Part shown: positions 8,673 to 17,812 of the stretch, one piece after another
How positions within the stretch are numbered: the first letter of the stretch is position 1
Layout: each line of letters opens with the position of its first letter
Assembly (NCBI GenBank): GCA_019745555.1
Contig: JAIESX010000039.1
Location: 1-64,000, forward strand
Length of the DNA: 64,000 nucleotides
Origin: Burkholderiaceae bacterium
GTDB taxonomy: Bacteria; Pseudomonadota; Gammaproteobacteria; Burkholderiales; Burkholderiaceae_C
Direction of reading: 5' to 3'
Translations under genes and position numbers: made by a program
The notes under the pieces: generated by a model
Told to the model about the DNA's origin: nothing
Database searches by the model: none
What the model saw: the letters and a program-made list of their open reading frames with translations, nothing else

Positions 8673-8806
8673 GTCAGGGCGGTAGGAATGCCGGGACCAG
8701 GCTCGACAGCCTGGGGAGGTGCCGGTGTTTCTGCTCCCTGTACGCGGTCACTCAGGCGTGAAGATACACGGCTTTCTGTACACGCTGACAGAAAGAGTGT
8801 TTCAAG

Positions 8807-9901
8807 TCATTTCGAAAGCGACTGCACCAGCGCCACCGACTTGACCTGCACCCAGGCCGCAGTGCCTGGCTGCAGGCCCAGATCCGCATAGGCACGGCGC
8901 GTGATGCGCACGAGCAGCAGCGAAGCGCCGCAGCGCACGCGCACCAGCACCTGAGAGGGATGGGCATCCGGGGCGACCGATTCGATCTCGCAGGGAAAGT
9001 GGTTCTGGATGCTGGTCTGCTGCGGCTCGACCGTGGTGAGCGAGACGTCGCGCGCGAGCACGCGCAGGCGTACGGACTGGCCGAGGGGCACGCCGCAGTC
9101 GCGCAGCCAGAGACTGCCGCCGTCGAAGCTCACACGCACCAGCTGCCAGCGCGCATCGCGCTCGGCCACGACGCCGGCCAGCAGCGCACCCATGTCCTCG
9201 CCCACGACCACGGGGCTGTCGATGGCGGCCAGCACCTCCTGCACGGCGCCCTCGGCCCGGACACGGCCGCGCTCGAGCACCACCAGATGGTCGGCCAGGC
9301 GCGAGAGCTCGTCGGCCGAATGGGTGACGTAGAGCATGGGGATGCGCAGCTCGTCGCGCATGCGCTCCAGCCAGGGCAGGATGTCCTGGCGGCGCGGCGC
9401 GTCGAGCGCGGCCATGGGCTCATCCAGCAGCAGCAGGCGCGGACTGGTGGCCAGCGCGCGTGCAATCGCCACACGCTGGCGCTCGCCGCCCGAGAGCTGG
9501 TGGGTGCGGCGCCCGAGCAGATCGCCGATGCCCAGCAGCTGCACGGCGGTGTGCAGCGTGAGCTCGGCACCGGGCGCGCGGGCGCGGCGCAGGCCGTAGT
9601 GCAGGTTGGCCCGCACATCGAGATGGTCGAAGAGGCTGGCTTCCTGGAACACATAGCCCAGGGCGCGCCGGTGGGTGGGCAGGAAGATGCCGGTGGCATC
9701 GTCCTGCCAGACCTCGCCGGCCACGACCACGCGCGCCGCGCGCGCACGCTCCAGCCCGGCCACGCAGCGCAGCACGCTGGTCTTGCCCGAGCCGGAGGCA
9801 CCGAAGAGCACGGTGATGCCGCGCGCGGGCAGCTGCAGGTCGACCTGCAGGTCGAAGTCGGCCCGCGGCAGCGTGAGGCGGACCTGGAACTCGTCACTCA
9901 T
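8807..9901 (-). CDS. modC: Molybdate ABC transporter ATP-binding protein ModC
   Basis: 364 residues. Walker [10 protein letters not shown] near residue 35, ABC signature [15 protein letters not shown] near 130, Walker [14 protein letters not shown]-loop THS near 200. The C-terminal third (about 290-364) is the TOBE/Mop-type domain ([13 protein letters not shown] and later), which binds molybdate in ModC and separates it from other ABC ATPases. The start overlaps the modB stop by ATGA (9898-9901). Last gene of modABC; it powers molybdate import at the inner membrane for molybdopterin cofactor synthesis. Confidence 0.93.
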   Translation of the reverse strand: MSDEFQVRLTLPRADFDLQVDLQLPARGITVLFGASGSGKTSVLRCVAGLERARAARVVVAGEVWQDDATGIFLPTHRRALGYVFQEASLFDHLDVRANLHYGLRRARAPGAELTLHTAVQLLGIGDLLGRRTHQLSGGERQRVAIARALATSPRLLLLDEPMAALDAPRRQDILPWLERMRDELRIPMLYVTHSADELSRLADHLVVLERGRVRAEGAVQEVLAAIDSPVVVGEDMGALLAGVVAERDARWQLVRVSFDGGSLWLRDCGVPLGQSVRLRVLARDVSLTTVEPQQTSIQNHFPCEIESVAPDAHPSQVLVRVRCGASLLLVRITRRAYADLGLQPGTAAWVQVKSVALVQSLSK

Positions 9902-10581
9902 GTGAGCACCCGCGTATCGCTGCGCCGCAGCCAGGCCAGCGCCAGCAGCACCACAAAACTGAACAGCAGCATGCCGCCGGCCAGCCAGTGGGCCTCGGCG
10001 TACTCCATGGCTTCGACATGGCCGTAGATCTGGGTCGACACTACGCGCGTAACGCCGGGGATGTTGCCGCCGATCATGAGCACCACACCGAACTCGCCCA
10101 CGGTGTGCGCAAAGCTCAGGATGGCGGCGGTGAGCAGACCGCCACGGGCCTGCGGCAGGGCCACGGTGAAGAAGGCATCGAGTGGCGAGGCGCGCAGGGT
10201 GGCCGCCACTTCCAGCGGCCGCGGACCCAGGGCCTCGAAGGCGTGCTGCAGGGGCTGCACCGCGAAAGGCAGCGAGAAGACGATGGAGCCGATCAGCAGG
10301 CCCGTGAAGGTGAAGGACAGCACGCCCCAGCCCAGCGCCTGGGTCAGCTGGCCCAGCGGACCATGTGGCCCCAGGGCCACGAGCAGATAGAAACCCAGCA
10401 CCGAGGGCGGCAGCACCAGCGGCAGCGTGACCAGTGCGCTGACGGGCGCGCGCCAGCGCGAGGCCGTGCCCGCCAGCCACCAGGCCAGCGGCGTGGCGAT
10501 GAACAGCAGCAGCACGGTGGTCAGCGCGGCCAGCTCGACGGTGAGCCAGATGGCCTGCCAGGCTTCAGCGGATAGGGACAT
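9898..10581 (-). CDS. modB: Molybdate ABC transporter permease ModB
   Basis: 227 residues, about five or six TM helices, with the cytoplasmic EAA-type loop in [22 protein letters not shown] and the family motif [21 protein letters not shown]. It starts [18 protein letters not shown], normal for ModB, and ends with a 4-bp overlap into modC. Forms the membrane channel for molybdate delivered by ModA. About 42 bp separate it from modA, consistent with one operon. Confidence 0.93.
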   Translation of the reverse strand: MSLSAEAWQAIWLTVELAALTTVLLLFIATPLAWWLAGTASRWRAPVSALVTLPLVLPPSVLGFYLLVALGPHGPLGQLTQALGWGVLSFTFTGLLIGSIVFSLPFAVQPLQHAFEALGPRPLEVAATLRASPLDAFFTVALPQARGGLLTAAILSFAHTVGEFGVVLMIGGNIPGVTRVVSTQIYGHVEAMEYAEAHWLAGGMLLFSFVVLLALAWLRRSDTRVLT

Positions 10582-10623
10582 GAGGCGTGATGACGAACAG
10601 AGGCCAAGGATAACGGTACCGGC

Positions 10624-11472
<849 letters not shown>

Positions 11473-12405
11473 TCAACACACCGTACAGACCTCGATCGCG
11501 CGCTGGCTGGCGTCGCGGGTGTGCTCCATCAGGTAATCGAGAAAGACGCGGGTACGCTGGGGGATGAACTTGCGTGATGGCAGCGCTGCGTACATGGTCA
11601 GGCGGCCCGTGATCCAGGGGTTGAGCACGCGCACCAGATCGCCACGCGTGAGGTAAGGCGCCACGACCTCCACCGAAACCGAGGTGATGCCCGCGCCGTC
11701 GAGCACGGCCCGCAGCAGGGTATCGGTGTGGTTGGCCGCGACCACAGGACGGGCCTCGATCTCTTCGGCCGCCTCGGGTGCCTCGGGGCGCCACAGACGC
11801 CAGGGCCGGGCCCGCCCCTGGGGCGCCTTGAGACGCAGACAGTCATGCTCAGCCAGCGCCGCCGGCGTCTGCGGCAGACCGCGGCGCTGCACATAGGCGG
11901 GCGAGGCGACGAGGATGGCCTCGGACTCGATGATCTTGCGCGCCACGATGTCGCCATTGAAGCTGCTGTCGGCGCCCATCAGGGTGATGTCGAAATCCTC
12001 CACCGGCGGCTCGGACAGGTTCTCGACCTCGATGTCGAGCACGATGTGAGGGTAGAGCTGCCGGAAACCGGCGAGCATGGGGGCGATCACGTAGGAGGCC
12101 AGCACAGGCGGCGCATGAAGGCGCAGGGTGCCGCTGAGTTCCTGGGTGTAGGTGCTGACCAGTTCGTCGGCCTCCTCGATGTCCTGCAGGATGTTGCGCA
12201 CCCGGTTCAGGTAAGCCTGGCCCGCGTCGGTGAGCGCCAGGCGGCGCGTCGAACGCTGCAGCAGCCGCGTGCCCAGACGGTCTTCGAGATCGGCCACCAG
12301 GCGGCTAACCATGGGCGGCGACATGTCCAGCGCACGGGCGGCGGCGGCAAATCCGCCCTCGTCCACCACGCGCTGGAACACTTTCATTGATTGCAGACGG
12401 TCCAT
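11473..12405 (-). CDS. LysR-family transcriptional regulator
   Basis: 310 residues. N-terminal winged helix-turn-helix (MDRLQSMKVFQRVVDEGGFAAAARALDMSPPMVSRLVADLE) of the large group whose members start MDRLxxMxxF, followed by the linker helix LLQRSTRRLALTDAG and a periplasmic-binding-like effector domain (about 90-300). It is divergent from the DUF4148 gene with 199 bp between, in which a perfect inverted repeat fits a LysR operator. It lies 99 bp upstream of modA on the same strand, but no direct evidence ties it to molybdate. The effector is unknown. Confidence 0.9.
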   Translation of the reverse strand: MDRLQSMKVFQRVVDEGGFAAAARALDMSPPMVSRLVADLEDRLGTRLLQRSTRRLALTDAGQAYLNRVRNILQDIEEADELVSTYTQELSGTLRLHAPPVLASYVIAPMLAGFRQLYPHIVLDIEVENLSEPPVEDFDITLMGADSSFNGDIVARKIIESEAILVASPAYVQRRGLPQTPAALAEHDCLRLKAPQGRARPWRLWRPEAPEAAEEIEARPVVAANHTDTLLRAVLDGAGITSVSVEVVAPYLTRGDLVRVLNPWITGRLTMYAALPSRKFIPQRTRVFLDYLMEHTRDASQRAIEVCTVC

Positions 12406-12431
12406 AGGGTGCCTGGGTTGGGTCGAATATT

Positions 12432-12448
12432 GTTTCTTATAAAGAAAC
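12432..12448. promoter_or_regulatory. Perfect inverted repeat GTTTCTT-ATA-AAGAAAC, candidate LysR operator
   Basis: A 7-3-7 perfect inverted repeat 27 bp upstream of the LysR start codon, in the region shared with the divergent DUF4148 gene. It contains TTCTTATAAAGAA, which fits the T-N11-A pattern of LysR-type binding sites. It stands out as an A/T-rich island in high-GC sequence. Its position suggests autoregulation and possibly control of the divergent gene. Binding is inferred, not shown. Confidence 0.5.
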
Positions 12449-12604
12449 GATACAGGTACGAATTGGCTATTTATCTTGGTCGGATGAAATTTTACAGTTC
12501 ATCCCATCGATGCCAGCGCTGCAAAGAGCGGTGTCGACGGGATCCCGGCCCACCCACAAGGCTGGCCGCGGATCGAATCTTGTTCACCCGAAGGAATCCT
12601 CATC

Positions 12605-13039
12605 ATGAACCGCACTCTCGCTTCCGCCCTTGCCGTTTCCGTCCTCGCCCTCGCCGCCGGTCAAGCCCTGGCCGCCGAGAAGACCCGCGAACAGGTCACG
12701 GCCGAGTATCTGGAAGCCGTCCGCACCGGCAACATCGTGGCCGGCATCGACGGCTACGGCAACCAGAAGCTCAACGAGATCTTCCCCGGCAGCTACCCCG
12801 CCCAGACCGAAGCCGCAGGCAAGACCCGCGCCGAGGTGAGCGCCGAGTACTTCCGTGCCGTGCGCAACGGCGACATCGTGTCCACCGTGGATGGCTACGG
12901 CAACCAGAAGCTCAACGAAGTCTTCCCCGGCAGCTACCCGGCCCAGGCCAAGAGCGCCGGCAAGACCCGTGCAGAAGTGAACGCCGAGCTGACCCAGGCT
13001 ATTCGCAGCGGCGCGCTGAACCAGCAGACCTTCTACTGA
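12605..13039 (+). CDS. DUF4148-type exported protein with tandem 47-residue repeats
   Basis: 144 residues; ATG preceded by GAAGGA. Signal peptide MNRTLASALAVSVLALAAG with cleavage after ALA. The mature protein is almost wholly repeat: units at 12680-12820 and 12821-12961 (47 residues each, both containing DGYGNQKLNE and FPGSYPAQ) and a truncated third unit at 12962-13036. Each begins KTRxxVxAE, the DUF4148 signature, as commonly found in small periplasmic proteins of Burkholderiales. Usual members have one unit, so this is an internal duplication. Role unknown. A terminator follows directly. Confidence 0.85.
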   Translation: MNRTLASALAVSVLALAAGQALAAEKTREQVTAEYLEAVRTGNIVAGIDGYGNQKLNEIFPGSYPAQTEAAGKTRAEVSAEYFRAVRNGDIVSTVDGYGNQKLNEVFPGSYPAQAKSAGKTRAEVNAELTQAIRSGALNQQTFY

Positions 13040-13070
13040 TTCGCGCGTGGCCTGCGGGCTGCAAGTAGAG

Positions 13071-13096
13071 AGGCCGCCCTCGAGGCGGCCTTTTTC
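13071..13096 (+). terminator. Intrinsic terminator after the DUF4148 gene
   Basis: GGCCGCC stem (13072-13078), CTCGA loop, GGCGGCC (13084-13090), then TTTTTC. It lies 32 bp after the stop of the DUF4148 gene, between it and the convergent GGDEF gene. Confidence 0.85.
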
Positions 13097-13112
13097 TTGC
13101 GCAAGAGCGCGC

Positions 13113-14243
13113 TCAGGCGGCGGCCTGCACGCGGTTGCGGCCACCCTGCTTGGCCGCATAAAGCGCCTGGTCGGCGCGCTGGACCAAGCCCGCGGCGAGT
13201 GCGGAGGGATCGTCACCCGGCAGCAGCGCAGCCGCACCCATCGAAACCGTGATGCGCAGCGGCTCGGCCAGCTGCAGCGGCATGCTCTGTGCCGCGATCA
13301 CGCGCCGGATGCGCTCGGCGGTCTCCAGCGCCGCGGGCAGCGGCGTGCCGGGCAACAGCAGCACGAACTCCTCACCGCCATAGCGCGCCACCACATCGCT
13401 GCCACGCAGCTGGGCGCGGATCAGCCGGGCCACGTAGCGCAGCACGGCGTCGCCGGCCGGGTGACCGTGGGTGTCGTTGATGCGCTTGAAGTGGTCCACG
13501 TCGAGCAGCAGGCAGACCAGGGGCAGGCCGCTGCGGCGCGCGGCCTGCACTTCCTCCAGACAGCGCGATTCGAAATAGCGGCGGTTGTGCACGCCGGTCA
13601 GGCCGCCGGTCAGACCCGCAAGCTTCAGGCGTTCGGTGGCCAGGGCGCTGTCCAGGCAGACGGCCACGAGCGCGGCCAGACGCTCGAGGAAATCGGTGCT
13701 GCTGCCGGCGGCGAAGCGCTCCGGGTCGCGGCTGCAGAGGTTGAGGCTGCCGATGCAGGCCCCGCGATGCACCAGGGGCAGCAAGGCCGCACTGGCCGGC
13801 GAGACAGGCAGGCTCTCGAACAGCAAAGCCTGGGCTGCGGTCGGCGGACCGAGGCGCGGGCCGACGCTGTCAGCGTAGAGCTGCTGCAACGGCTGCTCGT
13901 GGCTCAGCAAGAGCAGCTGCGCGGGCAGGGCCCCACCGCCTTCGCCGAGCACGCGCGCGACCTCGTACTCGGGGTCCACCAGGGCCAGGGTGACAGCGTC
14001 GAGTTCGAACAGGGCCGGGTAGTCGACCAGCAGGGTCTGCACCAGCGCGGCCAGCGAGGGGGCGGCTATGACCTTGCGTTCCAGCTGGTCGAAGCGGCGC
14101 AGCTTGTCCTGGTTGAGCCGGGCTTCGACGAGCAGCGCATCCAGCTGCTCGCGCAGGCGGCGGTTCTCGGCCTGCAGCAGGCCCACCGAAAAGCGCGGGC
14201 TGGCAGACCGCGACTCAGCGCCCGCGGACTCTCTCGACTTCAT
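13113..14243 (-). CDS. Diguanylate cyclase with N-terminal coiled-coil/GAF-like (DUF484-type) domain
   Basis: 376 residues, no TM helices. Residues 20-60 form a Leu/Arg/Glu coiled coil (LLQAENRRLREQLDALL), 60-195 resemble a GAF/DUF484 sensor (SLNLCSRDPERFA), and 205-376 form a GGDEF domain with active-site GGEEF (about 288-292). An RGSD product-inhibition site lies five residues before GGEEF, so the enzyme is probably active and feedback-inhibited by c-di-GMP. The sensor ligand is unknown. It is convergent with the DUF4148 gene across the terminator. Confidence 0.9.
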   Translation of the reverse strand: MKSRESAGAESRSASPRFSVGLLQAENRRLREQLDALLVEARLNQDKLRRFDQLERKVIAAPSLAALVQTLLVDYPALFELDAVTLALVDPEYEVARVLGEGGGALPAQLLLLSHEQPLQQLYADSVGPRLGPPTAAQALLFESLPVSPASAALLPLVHRGACIGSLNLCSRDPERFAAGSSTDFLERLAALVAVCLDSALATERLKLAGLTGGLTGVHNRRYFESRCLEEVQAARRSGLPLVCLLLDVDHFKRINDTHGHPAGDAVLRYVARLIRAQLRGSDVVARYGGEEFVLLLPGTPLPAALETAERIRRVIAAQSMPLQLAEPLRITVSMGAAALLPGDDPSALAAGLVQRADQALYAAKQGGRNRVQAAA

Positions 14244-14285
14244 GCGGCGATGGTAACGCGCGTGGATGACATCGCGGGGCGCAGA

Positions 14286-15419
14286 TCAAACGCGCATCCA
14301 GCCGCGCCGCGCCGCATGGTGGGCCGCGATGCCAAAGAGCACGGCCAGGCCCACGTTGACGATGGCGATGGCCGCGGTGGCCAGCAGCACGAAACGGTCA
14401 GCCTTTTCCGCGCCGCTGTCGCGGCTGCCCAGGGCCAGCTGCACGCCGGCGAGGAAGAGGATGACGCCCAGCACCGCGGGCGGAAACAGCCGGAACAGCG
14501 TGACGATCGAATCGGCCAGGAACAGACCGGCCACCAGCAGCACACCACCCAGGATGATGGACGAGCCGCCCGTGCGCGCGCCGAACTGCACATGCCCGGC
14601 CATGCCGCCGGCCCCATGGCACATGGGGATGCCTCCCACCGCGCTTGCGCCCACATTCATCAGGCCGGTGGAGAGTGCCACGGCGCGCGGCGTCACCGGG
14701 CGCTCGGGGAAGAGCCGGTTGTTCTCCTCGGTCACGGAGAGGTAGGCGTTGCCGAAGGTCAGCGGCAGCTGCGGCAGGGCCAGCAGCACCAGGCCGGTCC
14801 ACAGGTCGGCCGCCGAGAGGCTGCTCCAGCTGAAGTCGGGCAGCCTGAAACCGGGGCGCAGGGCCGAGAGTTCGCCCAGCAGCGCCGGCTGCTGCACGCA
14901 GGCGATGACCGCGCCCAGCGCCAGCAGGATGAGCATGGCCGGCAGGCGCGAGCGCCCCAGCAGCAGCAAGGTGCCGCCCAGCAGCACGGCCGCCAGCCAG
15001 GGACTGGTCGACATCCGCTGCAGGCCTTCGAGCATGAAGCTGAAGCCCAGGCCCATGACCACGCCGAGCAGGGCCGAACGCGGCACCCAGCGACTGAGCC
15101 GCTGGGCCCAGCCGGTGGCAGCCAGCAGCAGCCAGATCAGCCCCGTACAGAGCGTGGCGCCGATCACCGCCGCGCCCGTGAGGCCCGAGGCCAGCGCCGC
15201 CTGCCCCACCGAGGCCGCGCCGATGGCCTTCATGGGCTGCACCGGAAAGGGCGTGCGGTAGATGGCGCCGACCGCGATCAGCGCGACGCCGAAAGCCAGC
15301 AGCATGCCGCCCGGGTCCATGCCGAGCACGGCGATGTAGGCGGCCACGAAGGGCACGAGCGTGCCCAGGTCGCCAAAGGCGCCTGCCCATTCGGAGAGGT
15401 CGTAGCGATTGCGCGGCAT
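14286..15419 (-). CDS. MOT1-type molybdate/sulfate transporter
   Basis: 377 residues from ATG 15419 (the frame extends upstream into unlikely Ser-rich sequence). About 10 TM helices. Two conserved MOT1-type segments are visible: PFPVQPMKAIGA in the N-terminal half and QLPLTFGNAYLSVTEEN with GGIPMCHGAGGMAGH in the second half. Known members in plants, algae and bacteria carry molybdate; a sulfate role is sometimes annotated. It starts 14 bp after tupA stops, so it is probably the fourth gene of the tupBCA operon, giving a second, non-ABC oxyanion route. Confidence 0.85.
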   Translation of the reverse strand: MPRNRYDLSEWAGAFGDLGTLVPFVAAYIAVLGMDPGGMLLAFGVALIAVGAIYRTPFPVQPMKAIGAASVGQAALASGLTGAAVIGATLCTGLIWLLLAATGWAQRLSRWVPRSALLGVVMGLGFSFMLEGLQRMSTSPWLAAVLLGGTLLLLGRSRLPAMLILLALGAVIACVQQPALLGELSALRPGFRLPDFSWSSLSAADLWTGLVLLALPQLPLTFGNAYLSVTEENNRLFPERPVTPRAVALSTGLMNVGASAVGGIPMCHGAGGMAGHVQFGARTGGSSIILGGVLLVAGLFLADSIVTLFRLFPPAVLGVILFLAGVQLALGSRDSGAEKADRFVLLATAAIAIVNVGLAVLFGIAAHHAARRGWMRV

Positions 15420-15432
15420 GGTGCTCAGGGCA

Positions 15433-16245
15433 TCACTGGCCGGCGTTGGGGAAGAAGAGCTGCTCGCCGCCGATCTTGTAGGCGGCAATGGCGTTCTGGC
15501 CCGCAGGCGAGACGATCCAGTCGACGAACTTCTGCGCCTCGGCCTGCTTGGCCTGCGGGTGCCTGGCGGGGTTGACCACCATCACACCGTACTGGTTGAA
15601 GAGCCGCTGGTCGCCTTCGACGAGGATGGCGAGGTCGGCGCGGTTCTTGAAGTTGAGCCAGGTGCCGCGGTCGGCCAGCAAGTAGGCGCCGCTGGAGGCC
15701 GCGATATTGAGCGCCGGGCCCATGCCGCAACCGCACTCCTTGTAGCCGCTGCCCTTGGTGTCCAGGCCGGCCATCTGCCAGAAGCGCAGCTCGGCCGCGT
15801 GCGTGCCGCTCCTGTCACCGCGCGAGATGAAGGCGCCGTTGCCAGCGGCGATCTTCTTCATGGCCTCGACGATGTCCTTGCCCTTGGTGGCCAGCGGATC
15901 GGCCTTGGGGCCGATGAGCACGAAGTCGTTGTACATCACGGTCTGGCGCTTGAGGCCGAAGCCGTCGGCCACGAACTTCTCCTCGGCCGCCCGGTCGTGC
16001 ACGAAGACCACGTCAGCATCGCCGCGGCGGCCCATGTCCAGCGCCTGGCCCGTGCCCAGCGCCACGACCTTGATATCGATGCCAGTGGCCTGCTTGAAGG
16101 CGGGCAGCAGGTGGGTGAAGAGACCGGACTGCTCGGTCGACGTGGTGGACGACATCACGATGCTTTGGGCGCTGGCGGCCAAGCTGGCGATGGCCAGGGT
16201 AGCGCCGAGGGTGGCCTTGAGGATGCGGGACGAAAAAGTGTTCAT
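15433..16245 (-). CDS. tupA: Tungstate ABC transporter substrate-binding protein TupA
   Basis: 270 residues; ATG preceded by AAGGAG at 7 nt and overlapping the tupC stop by ATGA. Signal peptide ends ASLAASA. The TupA hallmark STTSTEQSGLF lies at the mature N-terminus and supplies oxyanion ligands; ISRGDRSGTHAAEL is the second binding loop, also typical for TupA/WtpA-like proteins. A notable GYKECGCGMGPAL segment carries two Cys. Known members bind tungstate with very high affinity and discriminate against molybdate. Substrate here is inferred from the motif. Confidence 0.9.
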   Translation of the reverse strand: MNTFSSRILKATLGATLAIASLAASAQSIVMSSTTSTEQSGLFTHLLPAFKQATGIDIKVVALGTGQALDMGRRGDADVVFVHDRAAEEKFVADGFGLKRQTVMYNDFVLIGPKADPLATKGKDIVEAMKKIAAGNGAFISRGDRSGTHAAELRFWQMAGLDTKGSGYKECGCGMGPALNIAASSGAYLLADRGTWLNFKNRADLAILVEGDQRLFNQYGVMVVNPARHPQAKQAEAQKFVDWIVSPAGQNAIAAYKIGGEQLFFPNAGQ

Positions 16246-16991
16246 GCGAGTTCTCCTTTGACAAACAACGCAGCGGCCGGTGAGACGGCCTGCAGTCGCG
16301 CCTGGTCGAAAAATCCCTCCACGGGCAGATCGGCCTGCACGCGGCCCTGCTCGAGATAGATGACTCGGGTGGCCAGGCGCTTGACCTGGCCCAGGTTGTG
16401 GCTGGCGAAGACCACGGTGACGGGCTGGCCGGCCAGCGTGCGGCTGCGCGCGAAATCGGCGATCAGTTCCTCGACCTCGCGCTTGGCGTGCGGGTCCAGG
16501 CTGGCCGTGGGCTCGTCGAGCAGCAGCACCTCGGGACGCAGGGCCCAGGCGCGCGCCATGGCCAGGCGCTGCTGCTGTCCGCCCGAGAGCGTGCGCGCCG
16601 GACGGCCGGCGCGCTGGGCCAGGCCCACGCGCTCCAGCGCGGTGATGGCCCGCACCTGGGCCGTGCGCCAGGGCACGCCCCGCAGCCAGAGCGCCAGCGC
16701 CACGTTGTTGCGCGCCGAAGTGCGCAGCATGAAGGGGCGCTGGAACAGCATGGCCTGGGCCGCGGCCGGCACCGCCTGCACCTGGCCGGACGTGGGGCGC
16801 TGCAGGCCGTGCAGCAGGCGCAGCAGCGTGCTCTTGCCACTGCCGTTGGCACCGACCAGGGCCACGGACTCGCCGGCGCCGATGGACAGGCTCAGGGGGT
16901 GCAGGGCCTGCACGGGGCCAAAGGCGACGGCAGCGGACTGCAGGGCGCAGACAGTGGCGCGTGCCGCGGCAACGGGCGGGACGACACTCAT
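16242..16991 (-). CDS. tupC: Tungstate ABC transporter ATP-binding protein TupC
   Basis: 249 residues. Walker A GANGSGKST near residue 46, signature LSGGQQQRLAMARA near 134, Walker B VLLLDEPTASLD near 156, H-loop ASHNLGQ near 193. It lacks the TOBE/Mop domain found in ModC, as expected for TupC. Both ends overlap neighbours by 4 bp (tupB upstream, tupA downstream), so the three genes are tightly coupled. Confidence 0.9.
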   Translation of the reverse strand: MSVVPPVAAARATVCALQSAAVAFGPVQALHPLSLSIGAGESVALVGANGSGKSTLLRLLHGLQRPTSGQVQAVPAAAQAMLFQRPFMLRTSARNNVALALWLRGVPWRTAQVRAITALERVGLAQRAGRPARTLSGGQQQRLAMARAWALRPEVLLLDEPTASLDPHAKREVEELIADFARSRTLAGQPVTVVFASHNLGQVKRLATRVIYLEQGRVQADLPVEGFFDQARLQAVSPAAALFVKGELA

Positions 16992-17722
16992 GCCAGCGCT
17001 CCGCGCGGCTCGCGCCCCATGCTCTCGGCCCGCTCGCGCCAGCGGCGCAGCAGGCCGACGGCGACGTTGAGCAGCAGCACCACGGCCAGCAGGATCAGCC
17101 CGAGCGCCAGCGCCAGCGGCAGGTCGCCCTTGCTGGTCTCCAGCGCGATGGCGGTGGTCATCACACGGGTGAAGCCGTCGATGTTGCCGCCAACGATCAT
17201 CACCGTGCCCACCTCGGAGATGGCGCGGCCGAAGGCCGTGATGACCATGGTCAGCAAGGCGTAACGTTCGTCCCAGGCCAGCAGCAGGCCACGCAGCGCC
17301 GTGCCCGCGCCCAGCGACTGCAGCTGCTCGCCATGGCGTGCGTCGGCATCCTCGATGAGCTGGCGCGTGAGCGCCGTAGCCAGCGGCAGCACGAGCAGGG
17401 TCTGCGCCACGACCATGGCCTCGAACTGGAACAGCCAGCCCAGGAAGCCCAGCGGACCGGAGCGCGAAAGCAGCAGGTACACCACCAGACCCACGACCAC
17501 CGCCGGCACGGCGAGAAAGGTGTTGAGCAGGGTCAGCAGGACCTGCCGCCCGGCGAAGCGCGCCACCGCCAGCCAGGCGCCCAGCACCACGCCCAGCGTG
17601 CAGGCGAAGAAGCAGGCCGTGGCGCTGACGGCCAGCGAGCGGCCGACGATGGACAGCAGGACCGGGTCGGAGGAAAGAATGAGCTGCAGCGCGGTGGCCG
17701 CGCTGTCGGTGAAGGTGGACAT
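16988..17722 (-). CDS. tupB: Tungstate ABC transporter permease TupB
   Basis: 244 residues from ATG 17722. The frame is open to 18061, but that extension is antisense to the divergent regulator and is rejected. About five TM helices; permease motif AFGRAISEVGTVMIVGGNIDG, the TupB counterpart of the ModB loop. First gene of tupBCA plus the MOT1-type gene, facing the regulator across 90 bp that contain a palindrome. Confidence 0.9.
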   Translation of the reverse strand: MSTFTDSAATALQLILSSDPVLLSIVGRSLAVSATACFFACTLGVVLGAWLAVARFAGRQVLLTLLNTFLAVPAVVVGLVVYLLLSRSGPLGFLGWLFQFEAMVVAQTLLVLPLATALTRQLIEDADARHGEQLQSLGAGTALRGLLLAWDERYALLTMVITAFGRAISEVGTVMIVGGNIDGFTRVMTTAIALETSKGDLPLALALGLILLAVVLLLNVAVGLLRRWRERAESMGREPRGALA

Positions 17723-17775
17723 CAGAGCGCTTGCAGGAGAGGAAGCAGGAGGTATGTAAAGGGTTCTCGGGTATC

Positions 17776-17799
17776 GTAGGGACAGGTTTAAACCCCTAC
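17776..17799. promoter_or_regulatory. Nested palindrome between tupB and divergent regulator
   Basis: GTAGGG (17776-17781) and CCCTAC (17794-17799) are inverted repeats enclosing GGTTTAAACC (17785-17794), a perfect 10-bp palindrome. It sits midway in the 90-bp divergent region, 14 bp before the regulator start. A natural candidate operator for the ModE-like regulator acting on tupBCA. It does not match the E. coli ModE box (ATCGCTATATA arms) closely. Confidence 0.45.
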
Positions 17800-17812
17800 C
17801 ATATGAACCATC

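Noticed and set aside
13047-15575. Plus-strand open frame of 842 codons
   Set aside because: Antisense to the diguanylate cyclase and MOT1-type genes; composition is Gln/His/Arg-rich with no domain.
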